Positions 4,418 through 11,135 of a stretch of 12,020 nucleotides of DNA are shown piece by piece. Below the pieces are notes generated by a model that worked only from the letters and a program-made list of their open reading frames with translations, was not told the origin of the DNA and made no database searches. The DNA is from DASVXQ01 sp040414855 (GTDB taxonomy: Bacteria > Actinomycetota > CALGFH01). The position numbers and the translations under genes were made by a program. Each line of letters opens with the position of its first letter. Positions within the stretch are counted from its first letter, which is position 1. The stretch covers positions 1-12,020 of the forward strand of contig JBEDUQ010000060.1 of assembly GCA_040414855.1 (NCBI GenBank), read 5' to 3'.

Positions 4418-7332
4418 GGTCCGGCCTCGCCATTGGCCCCAACCGCCCCGGGCCCGCCGACCGCGCCGGCCTCGCCCACCGTTCCCGCCGTTCCGGCCGT
4501 TCCCACCGTTCCGGCCGTTCCGGCCCCGCCCGGCTCGGCGGCCTCCGACGGCGCCTCCTCGCCGCCCGCGGTGCGCAGCGAGATCAGCACGAACCCGAGC
4601 ACCGCCAGGTAGACGCCCAGCTCGAAGCCGAGCGACAGCGGCAGGTGCAGCTCGCCGAGGGCGCCCGCGCGCAGGTCCAGCTCGGCGTGGGTGAGCAGCG
4701 GCCGGCCCTCCGCCCAGCTGGAGGCGGCCGCGATCGCGGCGAGGCCGAGCCCGCTCGCCAGCAGCGGCACCGGGCGGAGCCGGAGCGCCCGCCGCGCCTC
4801 CGCGCCCCCACCCGCCAGGTAGCGCAGCAGCAACGCGGAGCCGGCGACCAGCCCGCCGGCGAAACCCCCGCCCGGCGCGTCGTGGCCGACCGTCACCAGC
4901 AGCAGCGAGACCAGCAGCAGGGTCGGGAACACGAACCGGGCGGCCGAGCGGAACACGGTCGAGGTCGAGAACCAGCCGGCGACCACCCCGGGCCGTCGCG
5001 GCGGACGCCCGACCACCACCAGGTTGACGACCCCGAGCGCCGCGATCGCCAGCACCGAGATCTCGCCGAGCGTGTCGAGCGCGCGGAAGTCGGTGATGAT
5101 CGTGTCGACCACGTTGCGGGCGCCGAGGTCGGGCAGCGCCCGCGCCAGGTAGAAGCGGGAGACCCTCGGCTCGGCCCGGGCGCTTCCCGCGAGCACCGCG
5201 AAGCCGGCGGCGAAGACGCCGACCACCACGGCGACCGCGGCCCTCGGCAGGGCGCCCCGCTTCGGCTGCGGCCGGAACCGCTCCGGCATGGCCCGGAACA
5301 CCAGCACGAACAGGATCACCGAGACGGTCTCGGCCAGGAACTGCACCAGGGCGAGGTCGGGCGCGCCGTGGATCACGAACAGCGCGGCCACCCCGTAGCC
5401 AACGGTGCTGAGCAGCAGCGCGGCGCCGAGCCGGCGGCGGGCGCGGGCCACCGCCACCGCCGCGACCACCACCATGGCGGCCACCACCACCTGGAGCGGC
5501 GACTCGGCCAGCGGCGGCCGGCTCGCGCCCGGCCAGCGCCAGAGCAGCGCGGCGGCGGGCAGGCCGACGGCGGTGAGCAGGATCACGGTCAGGTAGATGG
5601 GCAGCGAGCCGGGCTCCAGCACGCCGGTCACCCGGGCGCAGGCGATCACCAGGCCCCGCACGGCCGCGCGGCCGACCTCGGGCGCCGGCGGCAGCCGCCG
5701 GCGCGGCCAGGCGCCCCGCTCCGAAACCGCGAACGCCGCCACCCCGACCGCGAGCGCGAGCGCCGACAGGCCGAGCGCCAGGTTCAGGCCGTGCCAGAGG
5801 GCGAGCCCGACCGGCGGCGCGCCGGGCACCAGCGCGCGGAGCGCGGCGTCGAGCAGCGGCGACAGCAGCCCCGGCGCCATGCCGAGCACCAGCCCGGCGA
5901 GCGCCAGCACCGCCGGAGGTCCGAACAGCAGCCACCCCGGAGGCGAGACCTCGGGTGGCCCGGGGGCGCCCACGGTTCCGACCCCGGTGCCGCCAACGCC
6001 GCCAATGCCGCCGGGGCCGCCGGCGCCGGCGGGACCGCCGCCCCCGGCCGGCACCCCCGGACCGGCGAGGAACGGACGCCAGGTGAACCGGAGCGCGTAG
6101 GCGACCGTGAGGCTGCCGCCGGCGACGACCGTGGCGAGGGTGGCGCCAGTAAGCGCCGCGAGGCTGGCCTCCTTGGCGACGAAGCCGAGCAGCGGCGGGA
6201 TCCCGGCCATCGAGGCGGCGGCGAGCACCGCGACCACCGCCAGCCCGGGCAGACGCCGTCCGAGCCCGGCGAGCAGCGCCAGGTCGCGGGTGTCGGCGCT
6301 CTTGTCGACCGCGCCGGCGACCAGGAACAGCGCGCCCTTGAAGGCGGCGTGGGCGACCAGCAGCGCCAGCCCCGCGCCCATGGCCGCCGGCCGGCCGCTG
6401 CCGAGCAGCACGATCATCAGGCCGAGCTGCGCGATCGTGCCGTCGGCCAGGATCAGCTTGAGGTCGCGCTCCCGTAGCGCCTGCCAGCCGCCGAGCAGCA
6501 GTGAGGCGAGCCCGCAGACCAGCACCGGCCAGCGCCAGGCCGCCGCGGCGGCGAACACCGGGCCGAGCCGCGCGACCAGGTAGACGCCCGCCTTCACCAT
6601 CGCCGCCGCGTGCAGGTAGGCGCTGACCGGCGTGGGCGCGACCATGGCGGCAGGCAGCCAGCCGTGCGCGGGCACCTGCGCCGACTTGGTCAGGGCCCCC
6701 GCGAGCACCAGCAGCAGCGCGGCGGTCACCGCGCCGTTCAGCGGCGGCGGGTGGGCGGCCAGCCCGGAGAGCGTGTAGCTGCCAGAGCGCTGGCCGAGCA
6801 GCACCAGGCCGGCCAGCATGGCGAAGCCGCCGGTGGTGGTCACCAGCAGCGACTGGAGCGCGGCGGAGCGCGCCGTCCGGCTCTGGTCCTGGTGGGCGAT
6901 CAGCGCGTAGGAGGCGAGCGAGGTCAGCTCCCAGCAGACGTAGAGCAGGAACAGGTTGTCGGCGAGCACCAGACCGATCATGGCGCCGGCGAAGGCGACC
7001 ATGGCCGCGGCGAAGCGCCCGGGCGAGGCGGTCTGGTCGAGGTAGCCCGCGCTGTAGACCAGCACCAGCAGGCCGACACCGGCGACGATCAGGACCATCA
7101 GCAGGCTGAAGGCGTCGAGCCTGAAGGTCAGATCGAGGTGCAGGCCCGGTACCCAGGCGTTGGACTCCTCCAGCGGCCGGCCGGCGATCACCGCGCGCGC
7201 GTGCCAGCCCGCCCACGCCAGCGTCACCACGGGCGCCAGCGCGCACACCAGCAGGACCCTGGTCCCGAGGCGCCGACCCATGGGCGCGGCGATGACGGCG
7301 AGGGCGGCATGGAGCACCAGAAGCCAGCGCAT
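4414..7332 (-). CDS. mrpA: fused Na+/H+ antiporter subunits MrpA-MrpB
   Basis: A 972-residue fusion. Residues 1-420 are the NuoL-like core with Glu135 (LYVCWELTSLASY, TM5), Lys216 (LTKSAQVPAHGWLP, TM7), Lys247 (AAAMVKAGVYLV, TM8), Lys332 (HAAFKGALFLVAG) and Lys387 (GFVAKE, TM12). Residues 640-770 are the MrpA C-terminal region (HGAPDLALVQFLAETVSVIL and DTIITDFRALDTLGEISVLA). Residues 790-920 are MrpB, with its signature GHDAPGGGFAGGLVAG (817-831). Such A-B fusions are known in actinobacteria and proteobacteria. Two oddities are a Gly-rich stretch at 425-460 between membrane segments, and a repetitive Gly-Thr-Ala/Val tail from about 934. The ATG at 7332 has only a weak upstream GAAG. No other ATG, GTG or TTG occurs in frame back to the sigma-factor stop 63 bp away. 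MrpA is the main Na+/H+-translocating subunit, in the cell membrane. Confidence 0.95.
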   Translation of the reverse strand: MRWLLVLHAALAVIAAPMGRRLGTRVLLVCALAPVVTLAWAGWHARAVIAGRPLEESNAWVPGLHLDLTFRLDAFSLLMVLIVAGVGLLVLVYSAGYLDQTASPGRFAAAMVAFAGAMIGLVLADNLFLLYVCWELTSLASYALIAHQDQSRTARSAALQSLLVTTTGGFAMLAGLVLLGQRSGSYTLSGLAAHPPPLNGAVTAALLLVLAGALTKSAQVPAHGWLPAAMVAPTPVSAYLHAAAMVKAGVYLVARLGPVFAAAAAWRWPVLVCGLASLLLGGWQALRERDLKLILADGTIAQLGLMIVLLGSGRPAAMGAGLALLVAHAAFKGALFLVAGAVDKSADTRDLALLAGLGRRLPGLAVVAVLAAASMAGIPPLLGFVAKEASLAALTGATLATVVAGGSLTVAYALRFTWRPFLAGPGVPAGGGGPAGAGGPGGIGGVGGTGVGTVGAPGPPEVSPPGWLLFGPPAVLALAGLVLGMAPGLLSPLLDAALRALVPGAPPVGLALWHGLNLALGLSALALAVGVAAFAVSERGAWPRRRLPPAPEVGRAAVRGLVIACARVTGVLEPGSLPIYLTVILLTAVGLPAAALLWRWPGASRPPLAESPLQVVVAAMVVVAAVAVARARRRLGAALLLSTVGYGVAALFVIHGAPDLALVQFLAETVSVILFVLVFRAMPERFRPQPKRGALPRAAVAVVVGVFAAGFAVLAGSARAEPRVSRFYLARALPDLGARNVVDTIITDFRALDTLGEISVLAIAALGVVNLVVVGRPPRRPGVVAGWFSTSTVFRSAARFVFPTLLLVSLLLVTVGHDAPGGGFAGGLVAGSALLLRYLAGGGAEARRALRLRPVPLLASGLGLAAIAAASSWAEGRPLLTHAELDLRAGALGELHLPLSLGFELGVYLAVLGFVLISLRTAGGEEAPSEAAEPGGAGTAGTVGTAGTAGTVGEAGAVGGPGAVGANGEAGP
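4478..4525 (-). repeat. GGAACGG-type tandem repeat encoding the Gly-Thr-Ala/Val tail of MrpA-B
   Basis: On the minus strand GGAACG recurs five times at 9-bp intervals (GGAACGGCC, GGAACGGTG, GGAACGGCC, GGAACGGCG, GGAACGGTG), encoding repeated GTA/GTV. It lies downstream of the conserved MrpB domain, just before the mrpC overlap. A 16-base segment of it recurs in the carboxylesterase gene in a different reading frame. Confidence 0.75.
5985..6055 (-). repeat. Gly-rich triplet repeat inside mrpA
   Basis: GGC-rich 9-bp-like units (GGCGGCATT, GGCGGCGTT, GGCGGCACC) encode PGGIGGVGGTG and the flanking Gly/Ala/Pro-rich residues (about 425-460). It sits in a loop after the NuoL-like core and is not a family-conserved segment, which suggests a tolerated low-complexity insertion. 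Confidence 0.65.
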
Positions 7333-7395
7333 CGCTTCTACATCGGCGGCGCATCGGCCGCCGCTGAGCAGGCGCCGGCGCGCTCCTGGATTCCG

Positions 7396-8265
7396 CTATC
7401 GCGTGCGCGGCCCGGCGAGACGGGCGAGCTTGTCGGGATTGGCGAGCGCTCGGACCATGACGACCTGGCCGCCGGCCGACTCGACCATGAACACGGCCGC
7501 CGGCACGCCGGCGGAGCTGACCACCACGCTGGGCGCGCCGTTGACGTCGACCACCTCGATGCGCTGGTCGGGGACCGGCTGGGTGGCGGCCCCGAGCAGG
7601 AAGCGGGCGACCTTGTCGGCGCCGAGGATCGGCCGCCGCGGCGCCCGCGCCTTGCCGCCGGAGTCGGCGACCAGTGTCACGCCCGGAGCGAGCACGCCCA
7701 TGAGCGTCCGGAGATCGCCGCCCACGCAGGCGGCCAGGAACCGCTCGACCACCTCGCGCCGGGTCTCCCGGTCGGTGTCATAGCGCGGGCGCTGCTGCTG
7801 GACATGGTCGCGGGCGCGGCTGGCGAGCTGGCGGACGGCGGGCTCGCCGCGGCCGAGGATCTCGGCGATCTCGGGATAGGGATAGCCGAACGCCTCCCGC
7901 AGCACGAACACCGCGCGCTCCAGCGGCGAGAGCGTCTCCAGCACGATCAGCATCGCCATCGACACCGACTCGGCGCGCTCGACCGGCTCGGCCGCGTCGG
8001 GGGTGGTGAGCAGCGGCTCGGGCAGCCATGGCCCGACGTAGGCCTCGTGGCGCGCCTTGATGCTCCGGAGCCGGTCGATCGCCAGCCGGGTGGTCACCCT
8101 GACCAGGTAGGCGCGCGGGTTGGCGACGTCGTCGCGGTCGGCGCGCTCCCAGCGCAGCCAGGCGTCCTGGACCACGTCCTCGGCGTCGGCGACCCTGCCG
8201 AGGATCCGGTAGGCGACCCCGAGCAGCAGCTCGCGGTGCTGGTTGAAGACGCTGGTTTCGGTCAC
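7396..8265 (-). CDS. ECF sigma factor with C-terminal SnoaL-like domain (ECF41 type)
   Basis: A 289-residue protein starting at GTG 8265. Region sigma-2 spans about residues 6-72 (AYRILGRVADAEDVVQDAWL, then NPRAYLVRVTTRLAIDRLRS). A linker with the ECF41 motif WLPEPL is at 80-85. Region sigma-4 spans about 108-158 (LSPLERAVFVLREAFGYPYPEIAEIL). A SnoaL-like domain covers about 166-280, with DSGGK at 201-205 (canonical DGGGK) and the terminal NPDKL at 276-280. In studied ECF41 factors the C-terminal domain controls activity in place of a separate anti-sigma factor, and the adjacent partner gene is usually a carboxymuconolactone decarboxylase, oxidoreductase or epimerase. None is present here; the neighbours are an esterase upstream and mrpA 63 bp downstream. 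No TGTCACA-type ECF41 promoter is seen upstream. The start follows a GTGAGG with short spacing and an inverted repeat. Confidence 0.92.
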   Translation of the reverse strand: MTETSVFNQHRELLLGVAYRILGRVADAEDVVQDAWLRWERADRDDVANPRAYLVRVTTRLAIDRLRSIKARHEAYVGPWLPEPLLTTPDAAEPVERAESVSMAMLIVLETLSPLERAVFVLREAFGYPYPEIAEILGRGEPAVRQLASRARDHVQQQRPRYDTDRETRREVVERFLAACVGGDLRTLMGVLAPGVTLVADSGGKARAPRRPILGADKVARFLLGAATQPVPDQRIEVVDVNGAPSVVVSSAGVPAAVFMVESAGGQVVMVRALANPDKLARLAGPRTR

Positions 8266-8272
8266 GGCCTCA

Positions 8273-8325
8273 CCGCCATGGCGGATTCCCGTCCGTCAGC
8301 ACGGTACAGGGATCCGCCGTGGCGG
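8273..8325. repeat. long imperfect inverted repeat between the esterase and ECF41 genes
   Basis: Arms at 8273-8289 (17 nt) and 8310-8325 (16 nt) are complementary except for one bulged base and one wobble, around a 20-base loop. Each arm is also nearly self-palindromic; the left one contains the perfect 12-mer CCGCCATGGCGG. It starts 18 bp past the esterase stop and ends 8 bp before the sigma start. It could be a terminator for the esterase (no T-run follows), a hairpin hiding the sigma-factor start region, or a paired operator. Confidence 0.55.
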
Positions 8326-8342
8326 GGCCTCGCGCGGGTCGC

Positions 8343-9992
8343 TCAGGCGGCGGCCAGCGATGCGAACAGGGCGCAGTTGTGGTCGGCGGCGAAGCTGGCG
8401 ACCGGGCCGATGGCGCCGGGTGCGAGCGACTGGATCAGGTCGTGGTGGGCGGTGTAGCGGGGCCAGCGCGGCGCCTCCCGCCCGTTGGGGTCGCCGCCGG
8501 CGGCGAAGCGGCCCCAGTAGCCGATCATCTGGTCCGAAAGGGCGAGCTGCGCGGGTGTGAACAGCGTCGAGCTGTCGACCGGCCGGAAGAGGTAGGGGAT
8601 CTCGGCGGCGTGGAAGGCGCGCAGCGGCATCACGGGGTCGGTGATCAGGAACTCGGGCGCGTTGGGGTCGTTGAACTCGTAGGCGAAGGTCCGCACCCGG
8701 CCGGCCAGCAGCCGGTCAGCGGCCAGCGCCGGGCAGGCGAAGCTCGCGTCGGTGACCACCGTTGCCAGCGCGATGCTCGGCGAGGCGAAGCGGTCCAGCG
8801 GGTAGGCGGCCAGCACCTTGGCGGCGCCGGCGCCGAACTGCGCCTGGAGCAGCGCCGGGTACTGCGCGGCCGTGACCGGGCGGCCCTGGAGGTCGAACAG
8901 CAGCGCGACGAACAGCCGGTACTCGTCGTGGTTGGTGCCCTCCATCACCGGCACGCGGTTGAAGGCACCCGAGGCGATCGCGTCCGGGATCTGCCTGGGC
9001 AGCACCGAGCCGCCGACCACCGGGCCGAAGGAGCCGAGCGAGCCGCCGCCGGCGGCGAGGATGCCGGCGACCGGCGCGGCCCGCATGCAGGCGAGCTGGG
9101 TGGCGGCGTCGGCGCAGCCGAGCTTGCCGGCCAGCGCGACGCCGGCGGTCTCGGCGGTCGCCAGGGTGCGCAGCCGCGCGGTGCAGGGCCCGCTCTCGGT
9201 GATCGCGCGCTGGAACAGGCCGGCGGAATTGGGCGAGGCCAGCTGCGCGCAGACGCTCACGCCGCCCGCGGACTCCCCGAAGATGGTGACGTTGCCAGGG
9301 TCGCCACCGAACGCCGCGGCGTTGCGGCACACCCAGCGGAGCGCGGCCTGCTGGTCCTGGATACCGAAGTTCCCCGAGGCGTGGTCGCGTGCCTCGGCGC
9401 TGAGCCCCGGCAGCGCCAGGAAGCCGAACGGGCCGAGCCGGTAGTTGATGGTGACCACGATCGCGCCCGCCTCGGGCGCGAGCACGCTGGGGTCGTAGTC
9501 GGTCCCGGCGCCGTTGACGAAGCCGCCGCCGTGGATCCAGACCATCACCGGCAGCGGGTGGTGGCTGGGCCGCGCCGGCCTGGGGGTGGTGAGGTTGAGG
9601 TAGAGGCAGTCCTCGTTGGTGCTGCCGCCCTTGCTGGAGTCGCCGGCGACCACGGTCGGCAGCGCCGGGCACGGGCTCCCTGGCGTGGTCGCGTCGCGGA
9701 CGCCCTGCCATGGACGGACCGGGCTGGGCGGCCGCCAGCGCAGGTCGCCGACCGGCGGCTGCGCGAACGGCACCCCGACGAAGCTGGTCAGGCCGTCGTG
9801 GACGGTTCCCCGCAGCAGCCCGTCGGCGGTCCGCACGATCCCGCCGCCGTTCCCGCCGTTCCCGCCGGCGGTCAGGCCGCCGTTCCCGCCTCGGTCGGCC
9901 GCGGCCGGGACGGCGCCCAGCAGGGCGAGGCTCGCGATCGTCACCGGTAGGGCGAACGCGCCGATCAGGCGCATGCGAACGGTCCGCTTCAT
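8343..9992 (-). CDS. secreted type-B carboxylesterase
   Basis: A 549-residue alpha/beta hydrolase of the carboxylesterase/lipase type-B family. It hydrolyses carboxylic esters; the natural substrate cannot be told. A signal peptide covers about 1-32 (basic start, hydrophobic 9-25, then AVPAAA-D), followed by a Gly/Asn-rich segment (34-51). Family marks are FVGVPFAQPPVGDLRW (71-86), EDCLYLN (127-133), the oxyanion-hole HGGGF (154-158), the nucleophile elbow GESAG with Ser241, the acid in GTNHDE with Glu357, and His461 in FHAAEIPYLF. Nine cysteines remain in the mature protein, including the expected disulfide pair near C108/C129, in keeping with export. The ATG at 9992 is chosen over Met7 because GAGGAGG sits four bases upstream. 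It lies downstream of a TetR gene on the same strand, across a 424-bp region. Confidence 0.94.
   Translation of the reverse strand: MKRTVRMRLIGAFALPVTIASLALLGAVPAAADRGGNGGLTAGGNGGNGGGIVRTADGLLRGTVHDGLTSFVGVPFAQPPVGDLRWRPPSPVRPWQGVRDATTPGSPCPALPTVVAGDSSKGGSTNEDCLYLNLTTPRPARPSHHPLPVMVWIHGGGFVNGAGTDYDPSVLAPEAGAIVVTINYRLGPFGFLALPGLSAEARDHASGNFGIQDQQAALRWVCRNAAAFGGDPGNVTIFGESAGGVSVCAQLASPNSAGLFQRAITESGPCTARLRTLATAETAGVALAGKLGCADAATQLACMRAAPVAGILAAGGGSLGSFGPVVGGSVLPRQIPDAIASGAFNRVPVMEGTNHDEYRLFVALLFDLQGRPVTAAQYPALLQAQFGAGAAKVLAAYPLDRFASPSIALATVVTDASFACPALAADRLLAGRVRTFAYEFNDPNAPEFLITDPVMPLRAFHAAEIPYLFRPVDSSTLFTPAQLALSDQMIGYWGRFAAGGDPNGREAPRWPRYTAHHDLIQSLAPGAIGPVASFAADHNCALFASLAAA
9838..9893 (-). repeat. 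GGGAACGGC repeat encoding Gly-Gly-Asn units in the esterase N-terminus
   Basis: On the minus strand GGCGGGAACGGC occurs three times (one separated copy and two in tandem), giving RGGNGG, then GGNGGNGGG just after the signal peptide. It lies outside the catalytic fold. It shares a 16-base identity with the repeat in the mrpA tail, but in another frame. Confidence 0.75.
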
Positions 9993-9996
9993 GCGT

Positions 9997-10003
9997 CCTC
10001 CTC
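9997..10003 (-). promoter_or_regulatory. Shine-Dalgarno of the carboxylesterase gene
   Basis: GAGGAGG on the minus strand, with four bases before the ATG at 9992. It decides between this ATG and the in-frame ATG six codons later. Confidence 0.8.
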
Positions 10004-10053
10004 GCTCTCCACGCGACGGGACGGGCGAGGCGGAGCTGGCGGCGGGTGGCCGA

Positions 10054-10076
10054 CCCTGAAAAGGGCCCTGAAAAGG
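10054..10076. repeat. tandem CCCTGAAAAGGG repeat
   Basis: CCCTGAAAAGGG (10054-10065) is followed immediately by CCCTGAAAAGG (10066-10076). Each unit can fold as a CCCT/AGGG stem around a GAAA loop, and the junction AGGGCCCT is palindromic. It lies about 60 bp upstream of the esterase ATG, within the putative leader. It could be a protein-binding site with two equivalent positions one helical turn apart. Confidence 0.55.
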
Positions 10077-10109
10077 CGCGCGCAGGACGGCCGAGGGGGG
10101 AGGGCCGCC

Positions 10110-10131
10110 CCGCGCGTTCCCTCGCGCGCGG
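10110..10131. repeat. GC-rich hairpin in the esterase leader
   Basis: CCGCGCG (10110-10116) and CGCGCGG (10125-10131) form a 7-bp stem around an 8-base loop. No T-run follows on either strand, so a factor-independent terminator is unlikely. In such GC-rich DNA a stem this short may be chance. Confidence 0.3.
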
Positions 10132-10273
10132 CTGATCCCGCTGCCGCGCGCTTCCGCGACGCGACCGGGCCGGCGGTCGCATCGTGGAGTGCCGCTCGAG
10201 GTGGTCTCGCTTGCGCCTGGACCGCTCGGGTCCCGAGGAGTTGGAGTAACCAGCGTTCTGACGACCGGGCTTT

Positions 10274-10301
10274 AGAGTACGGAAATGTTTATGACTGTCA
10301 A
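10274..10301 (-). promoter_or_regulatory. sigma-70-like promoter candidate for the esterase
   Basis: On the minus strand a perfect -35 TTGACA (10301-10296) is followed after 16 bp by TACTCT (10279-10274), which keeps T1, A2 and T6 of the -10 consensus. The spacer is AT-rich (ATAAACATTT), rare in this DNA. The -35 overlaps a 9-base dyad, TGACTGTCA on the plus strand (10292-10300), which could be a repressor half-site pair. Transcription would begin near 10267, leaving a long leader. Confidence 0.5.
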
Positions 10302-10416
10302 CCCCCACGGTCGCCGCGAGCGGCACGGAGGGGAACGGGCAGAGCGACCCGCGCCCAGGGGACCGTCCGGCGCAACGCGCGCCGAGCGGGCACGAGCGAC
10401 GCCGATGGGCGGGGGG

Positions 10417-11100
10417 TCAGCGGGGCGCGGGCGGGTCGGCGACGCCGGCGAGACCGAACAGCGCCAGCTCGACGTAGACCGCGGTCGGTTCCAACCGGCC
10501 CAGCTCGGCCGCCTCGCCCTCGAGCAGCCAGCGCACGACCATGTCGTCGACCGCGGCGACCGCGGCGCGGAAGACCTCGACCGGCAGCTCGGGGAGCTCC
10601 GGCGAGCGGTCCCGGAAGCCCTGGTAGAGCCCGCGCAGCAGGTCGACGTAGCGGCCCTTGAGCTGCTCGCGGATCGTGATCGCCCTTGGGCCAGCCGCGG
10701 CGAACTCCAGCAGGAAGGCACGGGCGCAGGCCGGATACTCGACCAGCGCGCCGAGGTAGGCGTGCAGGTTGCGCTTGAGCCGTTCGAGCGGGTCGTCGGC
10801 GGACTCGATCGCCTCGACCACCCTGCGGAACTGGGCGTCGCCGCCGCGCCTGTAGGCCGCGAGGAAGCAGTCCTCCTTGTCCTTGAACTGCTGGTAGAAG
10901 GTCGTGCGCGAGACCCCGGCGCCGGCGATGATGTCGGCGACGGTGGTGGCCACATAGCCCTTGCTCGAGACCGCGTCGACCAGCGCGGCCTCCAGCCGCG
11001 ACCGCTGCGCGCTCTCGACCACGTCGCGCGGCAGCCGGTGCGGGCCGCGCGGCAGCACCACCCGCGGCGCGGGCCAGACGTCGAACACCGGCGATTCCAT
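10417..11100 (-). CDS. TetR-family transcriptional regulator
   Basis: A 227-residue protein with the TetR N-terminal DNA-binding domain at about 33-82: RSRLEAALVDAVSSKGYVAT, then the helix-turn-helix TVADIIAGAGVSRTTFYQQF (53-72) and KDKEDCFLAAY. An unusual 28-residue N-terminal stretch (MESPVFDVWPAPRVVLPRGP and following) precedes it. The remainder is an all-helical ligand-binding and dimerisation domain of normal length; the ligand is unknown. The ATG at 11100 has a GGAG close by. A perfect 15-bp dyad lies 21 bp upstream, a likely operator for autoregulation as in many TetR repressors. The esterase on the same strand, 424 bp downstream, is a possible target, as is the divergent gene at 11230. 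Both links are inferences from position. Confidence 0.93.
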   Translation of the reverse strand: MESPVFDVWPAPRVVLPRGPHRLPRDVVESAQRSRLEAALVDAVSSKGYVATTVADIIAGAGVSRTTFYQQFKDKEDCFLAAYRRGGDAQFRRVVEAIESADDPLERLKRNLHAYLGALVEYPACARAFLLEFAAAGPRAITIREQLKGRYVDLLRGLYQGFRDRSPELPELPVEVFRAAVAAVDDMVVRWLLEGEAAELGRLEPTAVYVELALFGLAGVADPPAPR

Positions 11101-11120
11101 CGCTCCAGCCTACACACCAT

Positions 11121-11135
11121 CGCCGGTCACCGGCG
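11121..11135. promoter_or_regulatory. 15-bp dyad, candidate TetR operator
   Basis: CGCCGGTCACCGGCG has perfect 7-bp arms around one central base. It lies 21 bp upstream of the TetR ATG and 95 bp upstream of the divergent start at 11230. The size and position suit a TetR-family operator. The inner 14 bases including the next G also occur at 1352-1365, across the mrpG stop codon, so the sequence is not unique in the window. Confidence 0.45.

Larger units (their letters stand above)
9993..10416. other. 424-bp intergenic region upstream of the esterase
   Basis: No convincing gene on either strand: the open frames here have irregular composition and no start signals or family motifs. It holds, from right to left on the minus strand, a TTGACA-type promoter candidate (10274-10301), a GC-rich hairpin (10110-10131), a tandem 12-bp repeat (10054-10076) and the esterase ribosome-binding site. 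If the promoter is used, the leader is about 275 nt long. The AT-rich patch 10271-10301 stands out sharply from its surroundings. Confidence 0.6.

Noticed and set aside
4645..6477. Long plus-strand open frame opposite mrpA
   Set aside because: Antisense shadow with low-complexity composition and no start signal.
4070..7354. A 1094-codon minus-strand open frame overlapping the whole of mrpA
   Set aside because: Only its last 115 codons (mrpC) have homology. The rest is an Arg/Gly/Ala-rich shadow of mrpA in another frame.
7338..7365. GC-rich hairpin in the gap between the sigma factor and mrpA as a terminator
   Set aside because: Only about 6 bp of stem and no T-run, so it is not good evidence for termination before mrpA.
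7671..7700. TGTCAC on the plus strand as an ECF41 target promoter
   Set aside because: It lies inside the sigma-factor gene, faces the wrong way for any gene here, and has no CGTC at the required spacing.
6610..8457. Long plus-strand open frame opposite mrpA and the sigma factor
   Set aside because: It is rich in Gly, Gln, His, Arg and Asp with no domain pattern, typical of antisense reading of GC-rich genes; the minus-strand genes are certain.
8319..9950. Long plus-strand open frame opposite the esterase
   Set aside because: Antisense shadow; the minus strand encodes a complete catalytic esterase.
8716..10326. Minus-strand frame starting in the esterase leader
   Set aside because: Its first 110 codons could suggest an upstream gene, but composition is irregular and it continues as an out-of-frame shadow of the esterase.
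10368..10384. Small hairpin (6-bp stem) downstream of the TetR stop as a terminator
   Set aside because: The stem is short and no T-run follows; stems like this are common by chance in DNA of this composition.
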